Shown here piece after piece: positions 1-8,074 of a stretch of DNA of 64,000 nt. The translations under genes were made by a program, and so were the position numbers. Position 1 is the stretch's first letter; every line of letters starts with the position of its first letter. The notes under the pieces were generated by a model that ran no database searches, was not told where the DNA came from, and saw nothing but the letters and a program-made list of their open reading frames with translations. Source of the DNA: Gracilibacillus suaedae (lineage in GTDB: Bacteria > Bacillota > Bacilli > Bacillales > Amphibacillaceae); the NCBI RefSeq assembly GCF_017599345.1, contig NZ_JAGFVL010000060.1:1-64000 (forward strand), written 5' to 3'.

Positions 1-1500
1 GATGAGTTTAAATCAAAGTCTGAAGATATAAAAGATAGTCTTTCAAAAGTGGAACAAAACATAGAAGAAATCTGTAATATGACTACTTTTTCAGGGGAAA
101 CTGCAGATCAAGCCAAATTATATTTTAGAGACCTTCATCTTACTGTCTTAACAACATTTGATGGAGTCTTTACGGATTTATATGAGAATTTGAACAAACA
201 TATTGAGACCTTCCAATCAAGAGTAGATGAAAGTAGTAGCACCATTATAGAAAGTAATTATGTTAGAGATACAATGGAAGATGTCAGTGAGGACTATGAA
301 GCTTTACAAACACACCGTGATTCAGTAAGTAGCACTATTAGCAGTATCTCAGATATTAGCAGTGCAACCACTCCTTCTTTCGTTGCAATCAATAATGATA
401 AATATTCGGTCATTAATGTAGGAGATAATTTACAAGAAGATTTAGATTCGTTTACAACGACAGGTAGAAGTAGCAACTCGCAAACAGAAGAGTTATTAAA
501 GGAAATCAAAAATACGCTGAATAATGCTGGAGCTGTGAGTGGAAAAGCTCGGTTTACGGATTATAAAGGAGACTCTAGAAATGCGGGATTAGCAGTTCTA
601 AAAGGTTACAATGAAGGTATTGCGAATTCAGGGGAAGTAGATCTAGATTCTATTCGATATATGTCGATGTATGAGATTGAACAGTTAAAAGAATCAGCTT
701 TAAAGGGGATGGATGAAACAGAACGGGCAATCTTAAATAATGCCTTTAATGATTTAAAAAATGGTAAACTTCCACGAGATAAATTTTATAATATTCTATC
801 TGTACTAAAATCTTCAAAAAATATCACCAATAATGAAAAACTGAAAGAAGAAGTTTCTGATGAAGATACACAAAATTTAATTGAATATCTAAACGATAAC
901 AGCGAGAAGATTGAGAGGAATTTTAAGATTAATTTAGCTTCTTCAACGTTTGAACAACTAGGGATTAGTGTAGTGAAAAATGGACAGAAAATAACTTTTG
1001 AAAGAGGAATTAAAGGTCCTTCTGGCTCAAAGTCGTTTGTAATGATGGATGAGAATACAGCAAAACGAGCAAGTGCTTATTCAGATATTGGTTCAAAGAT
1101 AACTAAATTTGGAAAGACAATAGGTGGAATAGCGGCATTCGGTGGTTTTAGTATTGGTATGTATGATGATATTTTCGTTAAGAATAAGACAGCTGGAGAA
1201 GCAATTGCACATAATGTTACATCGTTAGCAGTTGGTGCCGGAGTAACGTTAATAACAGGTGCGTTGATTAGCAATCCAGGTGGTTGGGCAATTCTTGGAG
1301 CTGCAGCTTTAGGGACAGCTGCTGGAACATTCTTCAATTTTGCATATGATACTAACTTATTAGGATTACAAGATGGACTGGACTATGTAGGAAGTAAAAT
1401 AGATAAAGCTAAAGAAGCTTTTGATAATTCATTAGAAAGAGCTGGAGAGGCTATTCAAAGTGGATTTGATGCTATGAATCCAATGAATTGGGGGTGGTAA
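1..1500 (+). CDS. LXG-domain polymorphic toxin (type VII secretion substrate), 5' end outside window
   Basis: The reading frame is open to the first base of the window, so the true start lies upstream; the GTG at 49 is internal. The first 80 or so visible residues resemble the end of an LXG domain (the FSGETADQAK and YFRDLHLTVL stretches followed by alternating helices), the helical N-terminal targeting module of type VII-secreted Firmicute toxins. The middle is helical and coiled. The last 120 residues form a glycine/alanine-rich hydrophobic segment followed by an amphipathic tail ending MNPMNWGW. A glycine-zipper-like C-terminus is the kind seen in membrane-depolarising LXG toxins such as TspA, so a pore-forming toxin is inferred; no nuclease or NADase motif is visible. 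The stop is two bases from the ATG of a membrane protein that probably gives immunity. LXG assignment is firm; the killing mechanism is inference. Confidence 0.82.
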   Translation, partial: DEFKSKSEDIKDSLSKVEQNIEEICNMTTFSGETADQAKLYFRDLHLTVLTTFDGVFTDLYENLNKHIETFQSRVDESSSTIIESNYVRDTMEDVSEDYEALQTHRDSVSSTISSISDISSATTPSFVAINNDKYSVINVGDNLQEDLDSFTTTGRSSNSQTEELLKEIKNTLNNAGAVSGKARFTDYKGDSRNAGLAVLKGYNEGIANSGEVDLDSIRYMSMYEIEQLKESALKGMDETERAILNNAFNDLKNGKLPRDKFYNILSVLKSSKNITNNEKLKEEVSDEDTQNLIEYLNDNSEKIERNFKINLASSTFEQLGISVVKNGQKITFERGIKGPSGSKSFVMMDENTAKRASAYSDIGSKITKFGKTIGGIAAFGGFSIGMYDDIFVKNKTAGEAIAHNVTSLAVGAGVTLITGALISNPGGWAILGAAALGTAAGTFFNFAYDTNLLGLQDGLDYVGSKIDKAKEAFDNSLERAGEAIQSGFDAMNPMNWGW

Positions 1501-1502
1501 TT

Positions 1503-2141
1503 ATGAACGGTGATTTACATTATCTGTATAAAAACATACGGTACAAACTTATTCATGTGAATGGGGAGTTATTCATTTTAGATTCGGAAAGGCCGAGAGG
1601 CAGTATTATATTTCCTTTTATTCACTGGATATTACCACAAAAAGCTTTCAAAGTAACAGATAAAAAGGTGATAGAAAAGTTGACAGACTCACATGATCAA
1701 AATTCTAATGATAAATACCCGTATCTTTTGATTGCCGGAATCTCAATATTGTTAGCCAACTTGATTAGACCTGTTATAAGTTATTTTGGTAATCAATTTT
1801 CGTTGTTAATAAGCTTATTATTTTTAGTCTCAAGCTTTTTAATGGTTTTGTTTTTTAGGTTATATTTAAACAAACGTAATGAAAAAAAATTAGATAATTT
1901 AATTAAGGGAGAATTAAAGGAGCATACAATGTGGATAAGACCTCAATCCTTTAAACGATTAGTTGTACCTATAGTTTTTTATTTAATGTGTTTAATTTTT
2001 ATATTACTTTCTTCACTGGGTTTTGTATACTCGGGAAATACAATAGTCCTATTATGTTTTATTGTATTTGCGTTTTTTTTGTTAATAGTTAATTGGTATA
2101 CGGTCGAAACGGGAAATATTACTGTGAAATTTATACAATAG
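1503..2141 (+). CDS. DUF443-type (tandem five-TM) membrane protein, probable immunity protein 1
   Basis: 212-residue membrane protein. A soluble N-terminal part of about 60 residues (tyrosine-rich, then an IIFPFIHWILP segment) is followed by two pairs of hydrophobic helices. It resembles the staphylococcal and listerial DUF443 'tandem five-TM' proteins that sit beside type VII effectors. The ATG at 1503 is preferred over the in-frame GTG at 1488 because GGGGTGG, which is also the end of the toxin gene, lies about 7 bases upstream and because the paralogues at 2463 and 4723 begin at the same alignment point. Start and toxin stop are two bases apart, so the two genes are probably translationally coupled. 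A membrane-located immunity protein fits a membrane-active toxin. This copy is the most diverged of three. Family call is fairly sure; the immunity role is inferred from position. Confidence 0.75.
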   Translation: MNGDLHYLYKNIRYKLIHVNGELFILDSERPRGSIIFPFIHWILPQKAFKVTDKKVIEKLTDSHDQNSNDKYPYLLIAGISILLANLIRPVISYFGNQFSLLISLLFLVSSFLMVLFFRLYLNKRNEKKLDNLIKGELKEHTMWIRPQSFKRLVVPIVFYLMCLIFILLSSLGFVYSGNTIVLLCFIVFAFFLLIVNWYTVETGNITVKFIQ

Positions 2142-2249
2142 TCTTCTATAACGTCAAATCATTTACCGAAATCTGGTTTCTACCAGGTACAGGAAAAACT
2201 TTAAAAAGGAGTTTTATAGCAGTTAGTACAGGAGTTGAAAAGTAAAAAG

Positions 2250-2460
2250 ACATATTTGAAAAGGTTGGACGGTTGGAATTGGCATGGCGCAACTTTGGCT
2301 TTTAACTATGCTTATGATAACAATGTTCTGAGGCTTAAAGATGGCTTAGATACTGTAAGGTCAAAGATTGTTCAAATTAGGTAACGAGCTTTTGGAGTCT
2401 GCTAAAAGCCATTAGTAAGAGGTTATATGCAATAAACCCAATGAGTTGGGATGGTAATTT
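2250..2460 (+). pseudogene. Relic of an LXG toxin C-terminus
   Basis: Between the first two immunity genes a frame from 2283 reads HGATLAFNYAYDNNV then LKDGLDTVRSKI before a stop near 2381. This matches the C-terminal tail of the intact toxin at about 1315-1410 (FNFAYDTN, LQDGLDYVGSKI). After a frameshift a second piece reads NELLESAK and the DNA ends in a near copy of the toxin terminus, with the same AATGAGTTGGGATGGTAATT-like junction before the next immunity gene. It has no start and several stops. It is best read as what remains of a second toxin whose immunity gene (2463) survived. Confidence 0.7.
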
Positions 2461-2462
2461 TT

Positions 2463-3101
2463 ATGAAGTGTGAAGTGCAACGTGTCTATAAGAATCCAAG
2501 ATTTCGAATATTAAAGATTGATGAAGAGACCTATATCTTAGATATGGGCAAGTCAATTTGGAAAACACTATTCCCTTTTCTAACTTGGATAGTACCAAAT
2601 ACAATCTATAAAGTGGATGGGGAAGAAATTAATAGTAAGATGAAGTACTTAGAGAGAGAGAAGTCAAACGATAAAAGTCTTGCAATACTAGGAACTGGGA
2701 TAGGAATTTTTTTAGCCAATTTATTAAGACCACTTACAGAGTATTTTAATATTCAGAGCACTATGTTAGTGAACAGTGTGATTGCGACTTTTATGATGTT
2801 ATTAATAGTGTTAATACGTGTTTATATAGGCAAAAAGTACAAAAAAAAGTTTTATGAAAAGGTTACTTCAAATTTATTATTAAAGAAACGTATTTTTATA
2901 AGGCCAAGAACATTTAAACATGTTATACAAAGTTTATTTATTTATTTATTTATTTTACTTTTTTTTCTTTCCACGTTGGTATTATTTATTACAGACGGTA
3001 ATATGATGTTAATAATTGTGGCAACTTTTTTCTTTTTTACTTTAACTGTCGTTAATGCAACCACAATATTAGATGGTCCAACTCCAGTAAGATTTAGATA
3101 A
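2463..3101 (+). CDS. DUF443-type (tandem five-TM) membrane protein, probable immunity protein 2
   Basis: 212-residue paralogue of the proteins at 1503 and 4723. The N-terminus (MKCEVQRVYKNPRFRILKI) is nearly the same as that of the 4723 copy, and the IWKTLFPFLTWIVPN segment is strongly conserved. Two hydrophobic hairpins follow, with an IRPRTFKHVIQS segment between them that the paralogues share. Start ATG 2463 was chosen because the in-frame ATG at 2451 lies inside the relic toxin end and the paralogues start here; GGGATGG gives a ribosome site. Its own toxin is a relic, so it may act as an orphan immunity gene against toxins of other strains. Type VII immunity genes are often multi-copy for this reason. 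Confidence 0.75.
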   Translation: MKCEVQRVYKNPRFRILKIDEETYILDMGKSIWKTLFPFLTWIVPNTIYKVDGEEINSKMKYLEREKSNDKSLAILGTGIGIFLANLLRPLTEYFNIQSTMLVNSVIATFMMLLIVLIRVYIGKKYKKKFYEKVTSNLLLKKRIFIRPRTFKHVIQSLFIYLFILLFFLSTLVLFITDGNMMLIIVATFFFFTLTVVNATTILDGPTPVRFR

Positions 3102-3132
3102 TTACTTAAAATATAAACGGGGAGGAATAAGT

Positions 3133-3441
3133 ATGTTACCAATAGGTTCAATTGTATATCTGAATGAAGGAACAAGTAAATTAATGGTTTTAAATAGAGG
3201 CCCGATAATTGAAGTAGAGGGTGAAAACCAAATGTTTGATTATTCTGGGTGTTTATATCCACAGGGATTAGTTCCAGACAACGTCTTTTATTTTAATCAT
3301 GAGAATATAGATCAAGTTGTGTTTGAGGGATTTGAAGATGAGGAAGAAGAAAGATTTCAGAAGTTGTTTAACGATTGGAAGATAGAAAATAAGTCTAGTT
3401 ATGTAGAGGGGAAAGTAAACGGACCGCTTGATAAGGTTTGA
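3133..3441 (+). CDS. DUF4176 domain protein of the type VII secretion locus
   Basis: 102-residue acidic soluble protein. It opens with MLPIGSIVYL, followed by a glycine-rich turn and LMVLNRGPII, then a DYSGCLYPQGL segment. This is the signature of DUF4176 proteins, small beta-rich proteins encoded in many Firmicute type VII and LXG effector loci. A strong GGGGAGGAATAAGT ribosome site lies just before ATG 3133, and it follows the second immunity gene by 31 bases, so it probably belongs to the same transcript. Its biochemical role is not established; LXG-associated accessory or chaperone proteins and immunity factors are both possible. The acidic tail (FEDEEEERF) is typical. Confidence 0.7.
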   Translation: MLPIGSIVYLNEGTSKLMVLNRGPIIEVEGENQMFDYSGCLYPQGLVPDNVFYFNHENIDQVVFEGFEDEEEERFQKLFNDWKIENKSSYVEGKVNGPLDKV

Positions 3442-3600
3442 AAATAAAGAAAGATTGATGGAGATCAAATATGGTATCTAGAGCAGAGCTGTATAGGAAT
3501 CTTGTTAGTTTACCGAAGATATATTTATGAAGTTAACAGAATTTAATATTGACTTAAGAAATTTTTTGTTTTGGCACTAGAACAACGTACTTAACTTAAG

Positions 3601-3941
3601 GAAGTAATTAAAGCAGATCCAAAAGCAGGTATTCCCAATGATTTTAGTGTGTTTCCACATGATATTGTTTATAACAAAGATGGCAGTACTTCTATACTTT
3701 TCTTTGGTGTGAATCGATTACGCGCACCTATTCAAAGTATCTATTTTGAATTAACTTTAGGGAATCAAAATGGAGACTATATTTTCGAAGGAATGCCAGT
3801 CACACTAGATGAGGAATATATGGGTATTATAGAGAAAGACAGTGCTGTTCGTTTCTTATAAGATATTTATCCGGAAGATGAAGATATATTTACGAAATTA
3901 ACGGAAGAGAATATTCACTTCAGATTAGATAACTATGATTA
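3601..3941 (+). pseudogene. Broken gene in toxin island, interrupted by an in-frame stop
   Basis: A frame with no start codon opens at 3601 (EVIKADPKAGIPNDF), continues through a GTG at 3649 and stops with TAA at 3859-3861. It continues in the same frame after that stop as DIYPEDEDIFTKLTEENIHF until TAG at 3939-3941. The upstream bases read similar sequence in another frame. The simplest account is a once longer protein with a lost 5' end and one nonsense mutation. The family was not recognised. The 70-codon part alone (3649-3861) could still be translated but has no ribosome site. Confidence 0.5.
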
Positions 3942-3977
3942 GGAACTAGATGAATAGGAGGAAGGGCAAAGAAGCAG

Positions 3978-4052
3978 ATGATCTTGTTTCTTTGCCTTCT
4001 TTTAGGTGTGCTGTTAAGTGTAGGGGGTTATACATTAGTAGATGAACTATAA
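3978..4052 (+). CDS. Possible 24-residue hydrophobic micropeptide or relic
   Basis: ATG 3978 opens a 24-codon frame (MILFLCLLLGVLLSVGGYTL then VDEL), a single hydrophobic helix. AGGAGGAAGGG lies about 10-20 bases upstream, somewhat far. It sits in a 340-base stretch (3862-4201) with no other complete gene; the rest looks like decayed coding DNA with scattered stops. It may be the start of a former membrane protein rather than a working gene. Confidence 0.2.
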   Translation: MILFLCLLLGVLLSVGGYTLVDEL

Positions 4053-4201
4053 AGCGAGAAGCAGATGTAAATTAATTCAAGAAGCGATGATATTTTCTTT
4101 CATCATGATCATATAAAAAGAAGTTATCTTGAAAGGTTTTGAATTGAAAGGTGAATTAATTTTGCACCATACATTTATGGAAGTGTCGAGGGAGTGAACC
4201 A

Positions 4202-4531
4202 ATGAAGAATTTTTTATTGTATCCATTCCGGGTTGCTATACAAGAAATAAAAAAAGATAAAGAACGGATTAAAATTTCAAAACAATCAGGCTCAAATTTG
4301 GATTTATATCCATTTATTAAGATGTCATATATGTTTCTATTAATAATTTCTATTATGTATATTGCTATTCTATATTTAATAATCGGCGGTATTTTTGTTT
4401 ATCCACTTGCTTTTATTGCTCTAATTCCTACAGGATTAACTACCTGGATATTTACTCTTATCTATACAAAAGTTTTTCCTAAAACAAAAGAGAATTATTT
4501 AAAAAGGACGGGGTTTTATAATAATAACTAA
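4202..4531 (+). CDS. Small two-helix membrane protein in toxin island
   Basis: 109 residues. A basic N-terminal 45 residues (LYPFRVAIQEIKKDKERIKI) is followed by two hydrophobic helices at about 48-70 and 75-95 and a basic tail. The ATG at 4202 is preceded by GAGGGAGTG. The family is not recognised. It lies between a relic region and the third DUF443 gene, so it may be an immunity or accessory protein of the type VII island or a fragment of a larger one. The positive-inside pattern suggests both ends are cytoplasmic. Confidence 0.5.
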   Translation: MKNFLLYPFRVAIQEIKKDKERIKISKQSGSNLDLYPFIKMSYMFLLIISIMYIAILYLIIGGIFVYPLAFIALIPTGLTTWIFTLIYTKVFPKTKENYLKRTGFYNNN

Positions 4532-4722
4532 ATCTGTAATTACAAGGTGAAAAATCAGGTGAAGCTAATCCCCAAAAGCAAATGGAGAAAGTAGAATTCA
4601 AAATATCTGAGATGGAAAATATAGTATTTCCTTTTTTTTCATTGAGTTAGTTTATATGGTTAATGCTAAAAGGTTAGTAGATATATTTATGAAGAAATAG
4701 CACGAATTGGAGTTGATGATTT

Positions 4723-5382
4723 ATGGAATGTGAAGTCCAAAGAATAAAAAATAATCCAAGATTTAGAATTCTGAAGATCGAAGGAAACACCTACACTTTG
4801 GACATGAACCAGTCAATATGGAAGATATTATTTCCGTTTTTAACATGGCTCACACCTAACTCGATTTATCAAATTGAAGAAGAAATTGAGGGAAAATTAT
4901 CTGTCTTACAGAATGAACCAACTGATAAAAAAATCGGTACCATTACATTAGGGTTCTTATCAGTAGCTATTGCAAACAACTTTTTAAGTCCTTTGACAGA
5001 TTATTTGGAACTAGAGAGTACGTTGATGTTTAATATTATTCTTTCAGTTGTGGTGATCGCTTTAGTATTGTTACTACGGTTCTATTTTAGCAATAGAAAT
5101 AAACAAAAGCTTTATCGTGTCTTTAACCAAGACAAATTATCAAAAAGGTGTATTTGGATAAGACCAACGTCATTTAAGCATTTTTTGCAAAGTTTTTTTT
5201 ATTACATTGTTAGTCTGGGAATAAGTGTTTTATTTTTTATAGTATTTATTCAGGAAGGACATTTGGTACCTTTAATCTGTGCTACTACATTTTTCATAGC
5301 TGTATCTTTAGCGAATGGAACGACAGTATTAGAACCTAGTACCAATGTGAAATTTGACGGAGATTTCATGTTACAAGATTAA
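4723..5382 (+). CDS. DUF443-type (tandem five-TM) membrane protein, probable immunity protein 3
   Basis: 219 residues, closest to the 2463 copy. The N-terminus reads MECEVQRIKNNPRFRILKIE, then IWKILFPFLTWLTPN, a hydrophobic hairpin, an IRPTSFKHFLQSFFYY segment and a final hydrophobic hairpin. The DNA just upstream (4532-4722) has no intact gene but resembles decayed coding sequence, so a cognate toxin may have been lost here as well. The ribosome site is weak (GGAGTTGATGATT). It is likely an inner-membrane immunity protein; this role is inferred from family context. Confidence 0.72.
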   Translation: MECEVQRIKNNPRFRILKIEGNTYTLDMNQSIWKILFPFLTWLTPNSIYQIEEEIEGKLSVLQNEPTDKKIGTITLGFLSVAIANNFLSPLTDYLELESTLMFNIILSVVVIALVLLLRFYFSNRNKQKLYRVFNQDKLSKRCIWIRPTSFKHFLQSFFYYIVSLGISVLFFIVFIQEGHLVPLICATTFFIAVSLANGTTVLEPSTNVKFDGDFMLQD

Positions 5383-5432
5383 ATGATAGTAAAATAGAAG
5401 ATGTGAATAATAACAATGTTAAGGAGCCACTG

Positions 5433-5780
5433 ATGAAATCTAAAAATACACTATATTTTTATAACTCTTTAATAAACAGCATTTTCATCATGTTTATCAG
5501 TCTTACTTTTGTTGTATTTGGATCTATGATTTGTTGGGCAGCTTTTAAATATGTAGATCTTTTTTTAGGTTTAATAGGTCTGTTTCTGGTAGGATTATTT
5601 ATTTTTTTACTTTATCGGATTATAAAAATATTAAAGGAATCGAAACCACTTCTTATTTTAAGCGACGAAGAATTAATTCTTAATTCGCGATCAAAGAAAC
5701 CAATTGCAGTCAAATGGGTAGATATTAAAGAATATGAAATTCAAGAAGTAAATTTATATAGATATATCAATATAAATTAA
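5433..5780 (+). CDS. STM3941-like membrane protein, N-terminal part, cut by an in-frame stop
   Basis: Start ATG 5433 has AAGGAG 7 bases upstream; the GTG at 5403 is in frame but lacks a site. The product has two hydrophobic helices, then a PLLILSDEELIL segment and a VKWVDIKEYEI segment, the pattern of STM3941-family proteins (membrane hairpin plus PH-like domain). The frame ends in TAA at 5778-5780. The very next codons, in the same frame, read YDEEKYLAR, which is the expected continuation of the family. So 5433-6446 was probably one gene of about 337 codons broken by a single nonsense codon, unless this TAA is an assembly error. The function of the family is unknown. Confidence 0.55.
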   Translation: MKSKNTLYFYNSLINSIFIMFISLTFVVFGSMICWAAFKYVDLFLGLIGLFLVGLFIFLLYRIIKILKESKPLLILSDEELILNSRSKKPIAVKWVDIKEYEIQEVNLYRYININ

Positions 5781-5807
5781 TATGATGAAGAAAAATACCT
5801 TGCTCGT

Positions 5808-6446
5808 ATGTATGATAACACGAAACTTTTAAGTAAAGTAAATAAATCAATGAAGTCTCATCCATTCACTATTGTCTGGGGACAAGTGAAACGAAAAGAT
5901 AGAGATATATTGGTAGACGAATTAGATCGACGTGCTTTTGAAGAAGAAGAAATTGCAGTGTCTGGAGAAAGATTATACAAGTATCATGATGAGAGCAAAA
6001 AACTGTCTGATCAACTAGCTGCATATCATGAAGAAAGAAAAGAGTATAGTCAAGTCAATCGTAAATACTTCTTAAAAAAGTATGGTCAGAGTGCACTTTG
6101 GGCGCTTGGTTTGACTATCTTATTTTCCTTCGATAAGGATGGATGTTCTTGGATGTACCTTTCAATAATATCCTTCTTTATTTATCCTTTTGCAAAAGTT
6201 ATTTACGATGTAATATTCGGGTTTAGATACGAATTTAAAATAAAAAAACAATCATTTGCTACTATTTATGTATACCAATCTAAATATTTCATTCAATTCT
6301 TTGTTTATATTTTTAGTTTGTTGCTCGCTCCTTTTGGTATCCTATATTTGTTAATTAGGGCAGTTTATCTATGGATAAAACGAAGAAAAATCAATCATAA
6401 AAAGGATGATTCAGTTGAAATTAATTCCTATTTACACGGAAAATAA
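5808..6446 (+). CDS. Continuation of the STM3941-like protein with a C-terminal membrane domain
   Basis: This frame is in phase with 5433-5780 and directly follows its stop. Residues 1-60 complete the PH-like STM3941 domain (PFTIVWGQVKRKDRDILVDE). A charged linker (ESKKLSDQLAAYHEERKEY) and four hydrophobic segments follow. An ATG at 5808 exists but has no ribosome site, so independent translation is doubtful. The membrane extension is not typical of short STM3941 proteins; in this neighbourhood it may be another type VII immunity module. The end overlaps the next gene by 41 bases, which suggests translational coupling when the gene was intact. Confidence 0.5.
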   Translation: MYDNTKLLSKVNKSMKSHPFTIVWGQVKRKDRDILVDELDRRAFEEEEIAVSGERLYKYHDESKKLSDQLAAYHEERKEYSQVNRKYFLKKYGQSALWALGLTILFSFDKDGCSWMYLSIISFFIYPFAKVIYDVIFGFRYEFKIKKQSFATIYVYQSKYFIQFFVYIFSLLLAPFGILYLLIRAVYLWIKRRKINHKKDDSVEINSYLHGK

Positions 6447-6960
6447 AAGGGCACACAAATATACCATTTATGTTGATATACATACCAACTATACTTATAG
6501 AATTGATCATAGTAATGATATGAACAAAACGGGTTACTGGATTAGTTTTTTCGCAATTCTAGCAATTATGAGAAGCTTGCAAGAAATTAGCTATACATTT
6601 TCCAGTATGGGAAAGACAATAGTAGTAATTGCCATTATTTTAGTAGGTATTATTTTAGGGAGTTTAGTCTATAAGAAAATGATACCTAAAGAAATAAGAG
6701 AAATATATCTAACTCAAACCATGATAGAAGATTATATTCAGAGAGGAAGAAAATTGATTAAGCAAGATATCTGGATCGCGGTTATTTCCTTGATAATCTT
6801 CCTATTTTTAATCTTCTTATTTTTATTTACTTCTTCTTTCGTTTTATTAACCTTTGCTCAATTTTCATTCATATTATTTATAGCTTTTATGCAAAGACTT
6901 CCTAAAGAAAGATTTGCCTTGTATAAGAAAAGTTCTCAACTAACCGACCAGAATGATTAA
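6406..6960 (+). CDS. Unrecognised membrane protein, last gene of toxin island
   Basis: 184 residues. A short soluble N-terminus with a YTIYVDIHTNYTYRI strand pattern is followed by two hydrophobic helices (about 45-62 and 70-90), a charged loop and two more (about 125-165). AAAAGG is close to ATG 6406, which lies inside the preceding gene. The general plan, a small tyrosine-rich head and two helix hairpins, is like the DUF443 proteins upstream although residues do not align by eye. An immunity role is possible but not shown. A terminator hairpin follows at 6981. Confidence 0.5.
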   Translation: MIQLKLIPIYTENKRAHKYTIYVDIHTNYTYRIDHSNDMNKTGYWISFFAILAIMRSLQEISYTFSSMGKTIVVIAIILVGIILGSLVYKKMIPKEIREIYLTQTMIEDYIQRGRKLIKQDIWIAVISLIIFLFLIFLFLFTSSFVLLTFAQFSFILFIAFMQRLPKERFALYKKSSQLTDQND

Positions 6961-6980
6961 GAATACGAGGCATTAAAAAT

Positions 6981-7008
6981 CCATTTGAAAACCAAATGGT
7001 ATTTTTTT
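6981..7008 (+). terminator. Rho-independent terminator
   Basis: Stem CCATTTG / CAAATGG with a short loop, followed by a T-rich run (ATTTTTTTG). It closes the toxin-island transcript before fabH. Confidence 0.75.
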
Positions 7009-7016
7009 GTATTAAA

Positions 7017-7033
7017 TTAGTACCAGATACTAA
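7017..7033 (+). promoter_or_regulatory. FapR operator upstream of fabH
   Basis: TTAGTACCAGATACTAA is a 17-bp near-perfect inverted repeat matching the FapR box. FapR is the malonyl-CoA-sensing repressor of fatty-acid genes in Bacillus and Staphylococcus. It lies 48 bases before the fabH start. A second, weaker copy lies before fabI at 35847. Confidence 0.8.
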
Positions 7034-7080
7034 GATTAAGTGTTAAAATAGGATCAAACATAAAAATGAGGTGAAGAGTG

Positions 7081-8064
7081 ATGACAAATTCCAAAGCTCG
7101 AATTACGGCAATAGGTTCATATGTACCAGAACGAAAATTGACCAACCATGATTTAGAGAAGATCGTTGACACAAGTGATGAGTGGATTATGAAGCGTACA
7201 GGTATGAAAGAACGAAGAATTGCCCACGAAGAAGAATTCACGAGTGATATCAGCTATAACGCTGTACTAAACTTAATGGAGCGATACAATAAATCTGTTG
7301 ATGACGTTGATTTGATCATAGTTTGCACTTTTACTCCTGATTTCAAAACGCCTAGTGTTGCTTCTTACCTTCAGGCAAAACTAGGGATCAAAAATACCGG
7401 TACCATTGATTTAAACGCAGCCTGTGCAGGTTTCACATATGGACTACATCTAGCAAATGGATTGATAACATCAGGTTTGAATAAAAAAATACTTGTCGTT
7501 GGTGCAGAAACTTTATCAAAGATAACGGATTATACAGATAGAACGACTTGCGTTCTTTTTGGTGATGGTGGAGGTGCGGTGCTCGTAGAATATGATGAAG
7601 AACAACCAAGTTTTATTTCAGCACATATGGGATCTGAAGGTGAAAGTGGACAGCATTTATATTGCACCGATCAAGCGAACCAAATGCATCATCAAAAATT
7701 AATCGATAACGGTTTGATCGTACAAAACGGTAGAGAGGTTTATAAATGGGCCGTTAAAACAGTTCCAAAAGGTATGCAAGCTGTAACAGAAAAGGCCTCG
7801 ATGCAATTAGCTGAATTAGACTGGTTTGTTCCCCACAGTGCTAATTTAAGAATGATTGAGGCTATTTGCGAAAAAAGCCAGTTTCCAATTGAACGGACAT
7901 TATACAGTTTAGTTGATTATGGAAATACCTCTTCCGCTACTATACCGTTGTCTTTAGATATTGGAGTACAAAATGAAAAATTAAATAATGGCGATAAAGT
8001 CTTATTATATGGTTTTGGCGGAGGCTTAACATATGCTGGGTTGCTGATAGAGTGGACACTGTAG
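7081..8064 (+). CDS. fabH: Beta-ketoacyl-ACP synthase III (FabH, FabHB-like)
   Basis: 327 residues, usual FabH length. It condenses an acyl-CoA primer with malonyl-ACP to start fatty-acid synthesis in the cytosol. The catalytic Cys is in NAACAG (C115), His in VPHSAN (H252) and Asn in YGNTSS (N282), all in place. Segments such as KIVDTSDEWI, RTGMKERRIA and SGLNKKILVVGAETLSK closely recall Bacillus subtilis FabHB rather than FabHA. ATG 7081 is preferred to the GTG three bases earlier because GAGGTG lies 7 bases upstream. The gene is monocistronic or shared with the next gene and is probably repressed by FapR through the box at 7017. FabHB-type enzymes favour branched primers in Bacillus; that preference here is inferred. 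Confidence 0.92.
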   Translation: MTNSKARITAIGSYVPERKLTNHDLEKIVDTSDEWIMKRTGMKERRIAHEEEFTSDISYNAVLNLMERYNKSVDDVDLIIVCTFTPDFKTPSVASYLQAKLGIKNTGTIDLNAACAGFTYGLHLANGLITSGLNKKILVVGAETLSKITDYTDRTTCVLFGDGGGAVLVEYDEEQPSFISAHMGSEGESGQHLYCTDQANQMHHQKLIDNGLIVQNGREVYKWAVKTVPKGMQAVTEKASMQLAELDWFVPHSANLRMIEAICEKSQFPIERTLYSLVDYGNTSSATIPLSLDIGVQNEKLNNGDKVLLYGFGGGLTYAGLLIEWTL

Positions 8065-8074
8065 GACCACGTGT

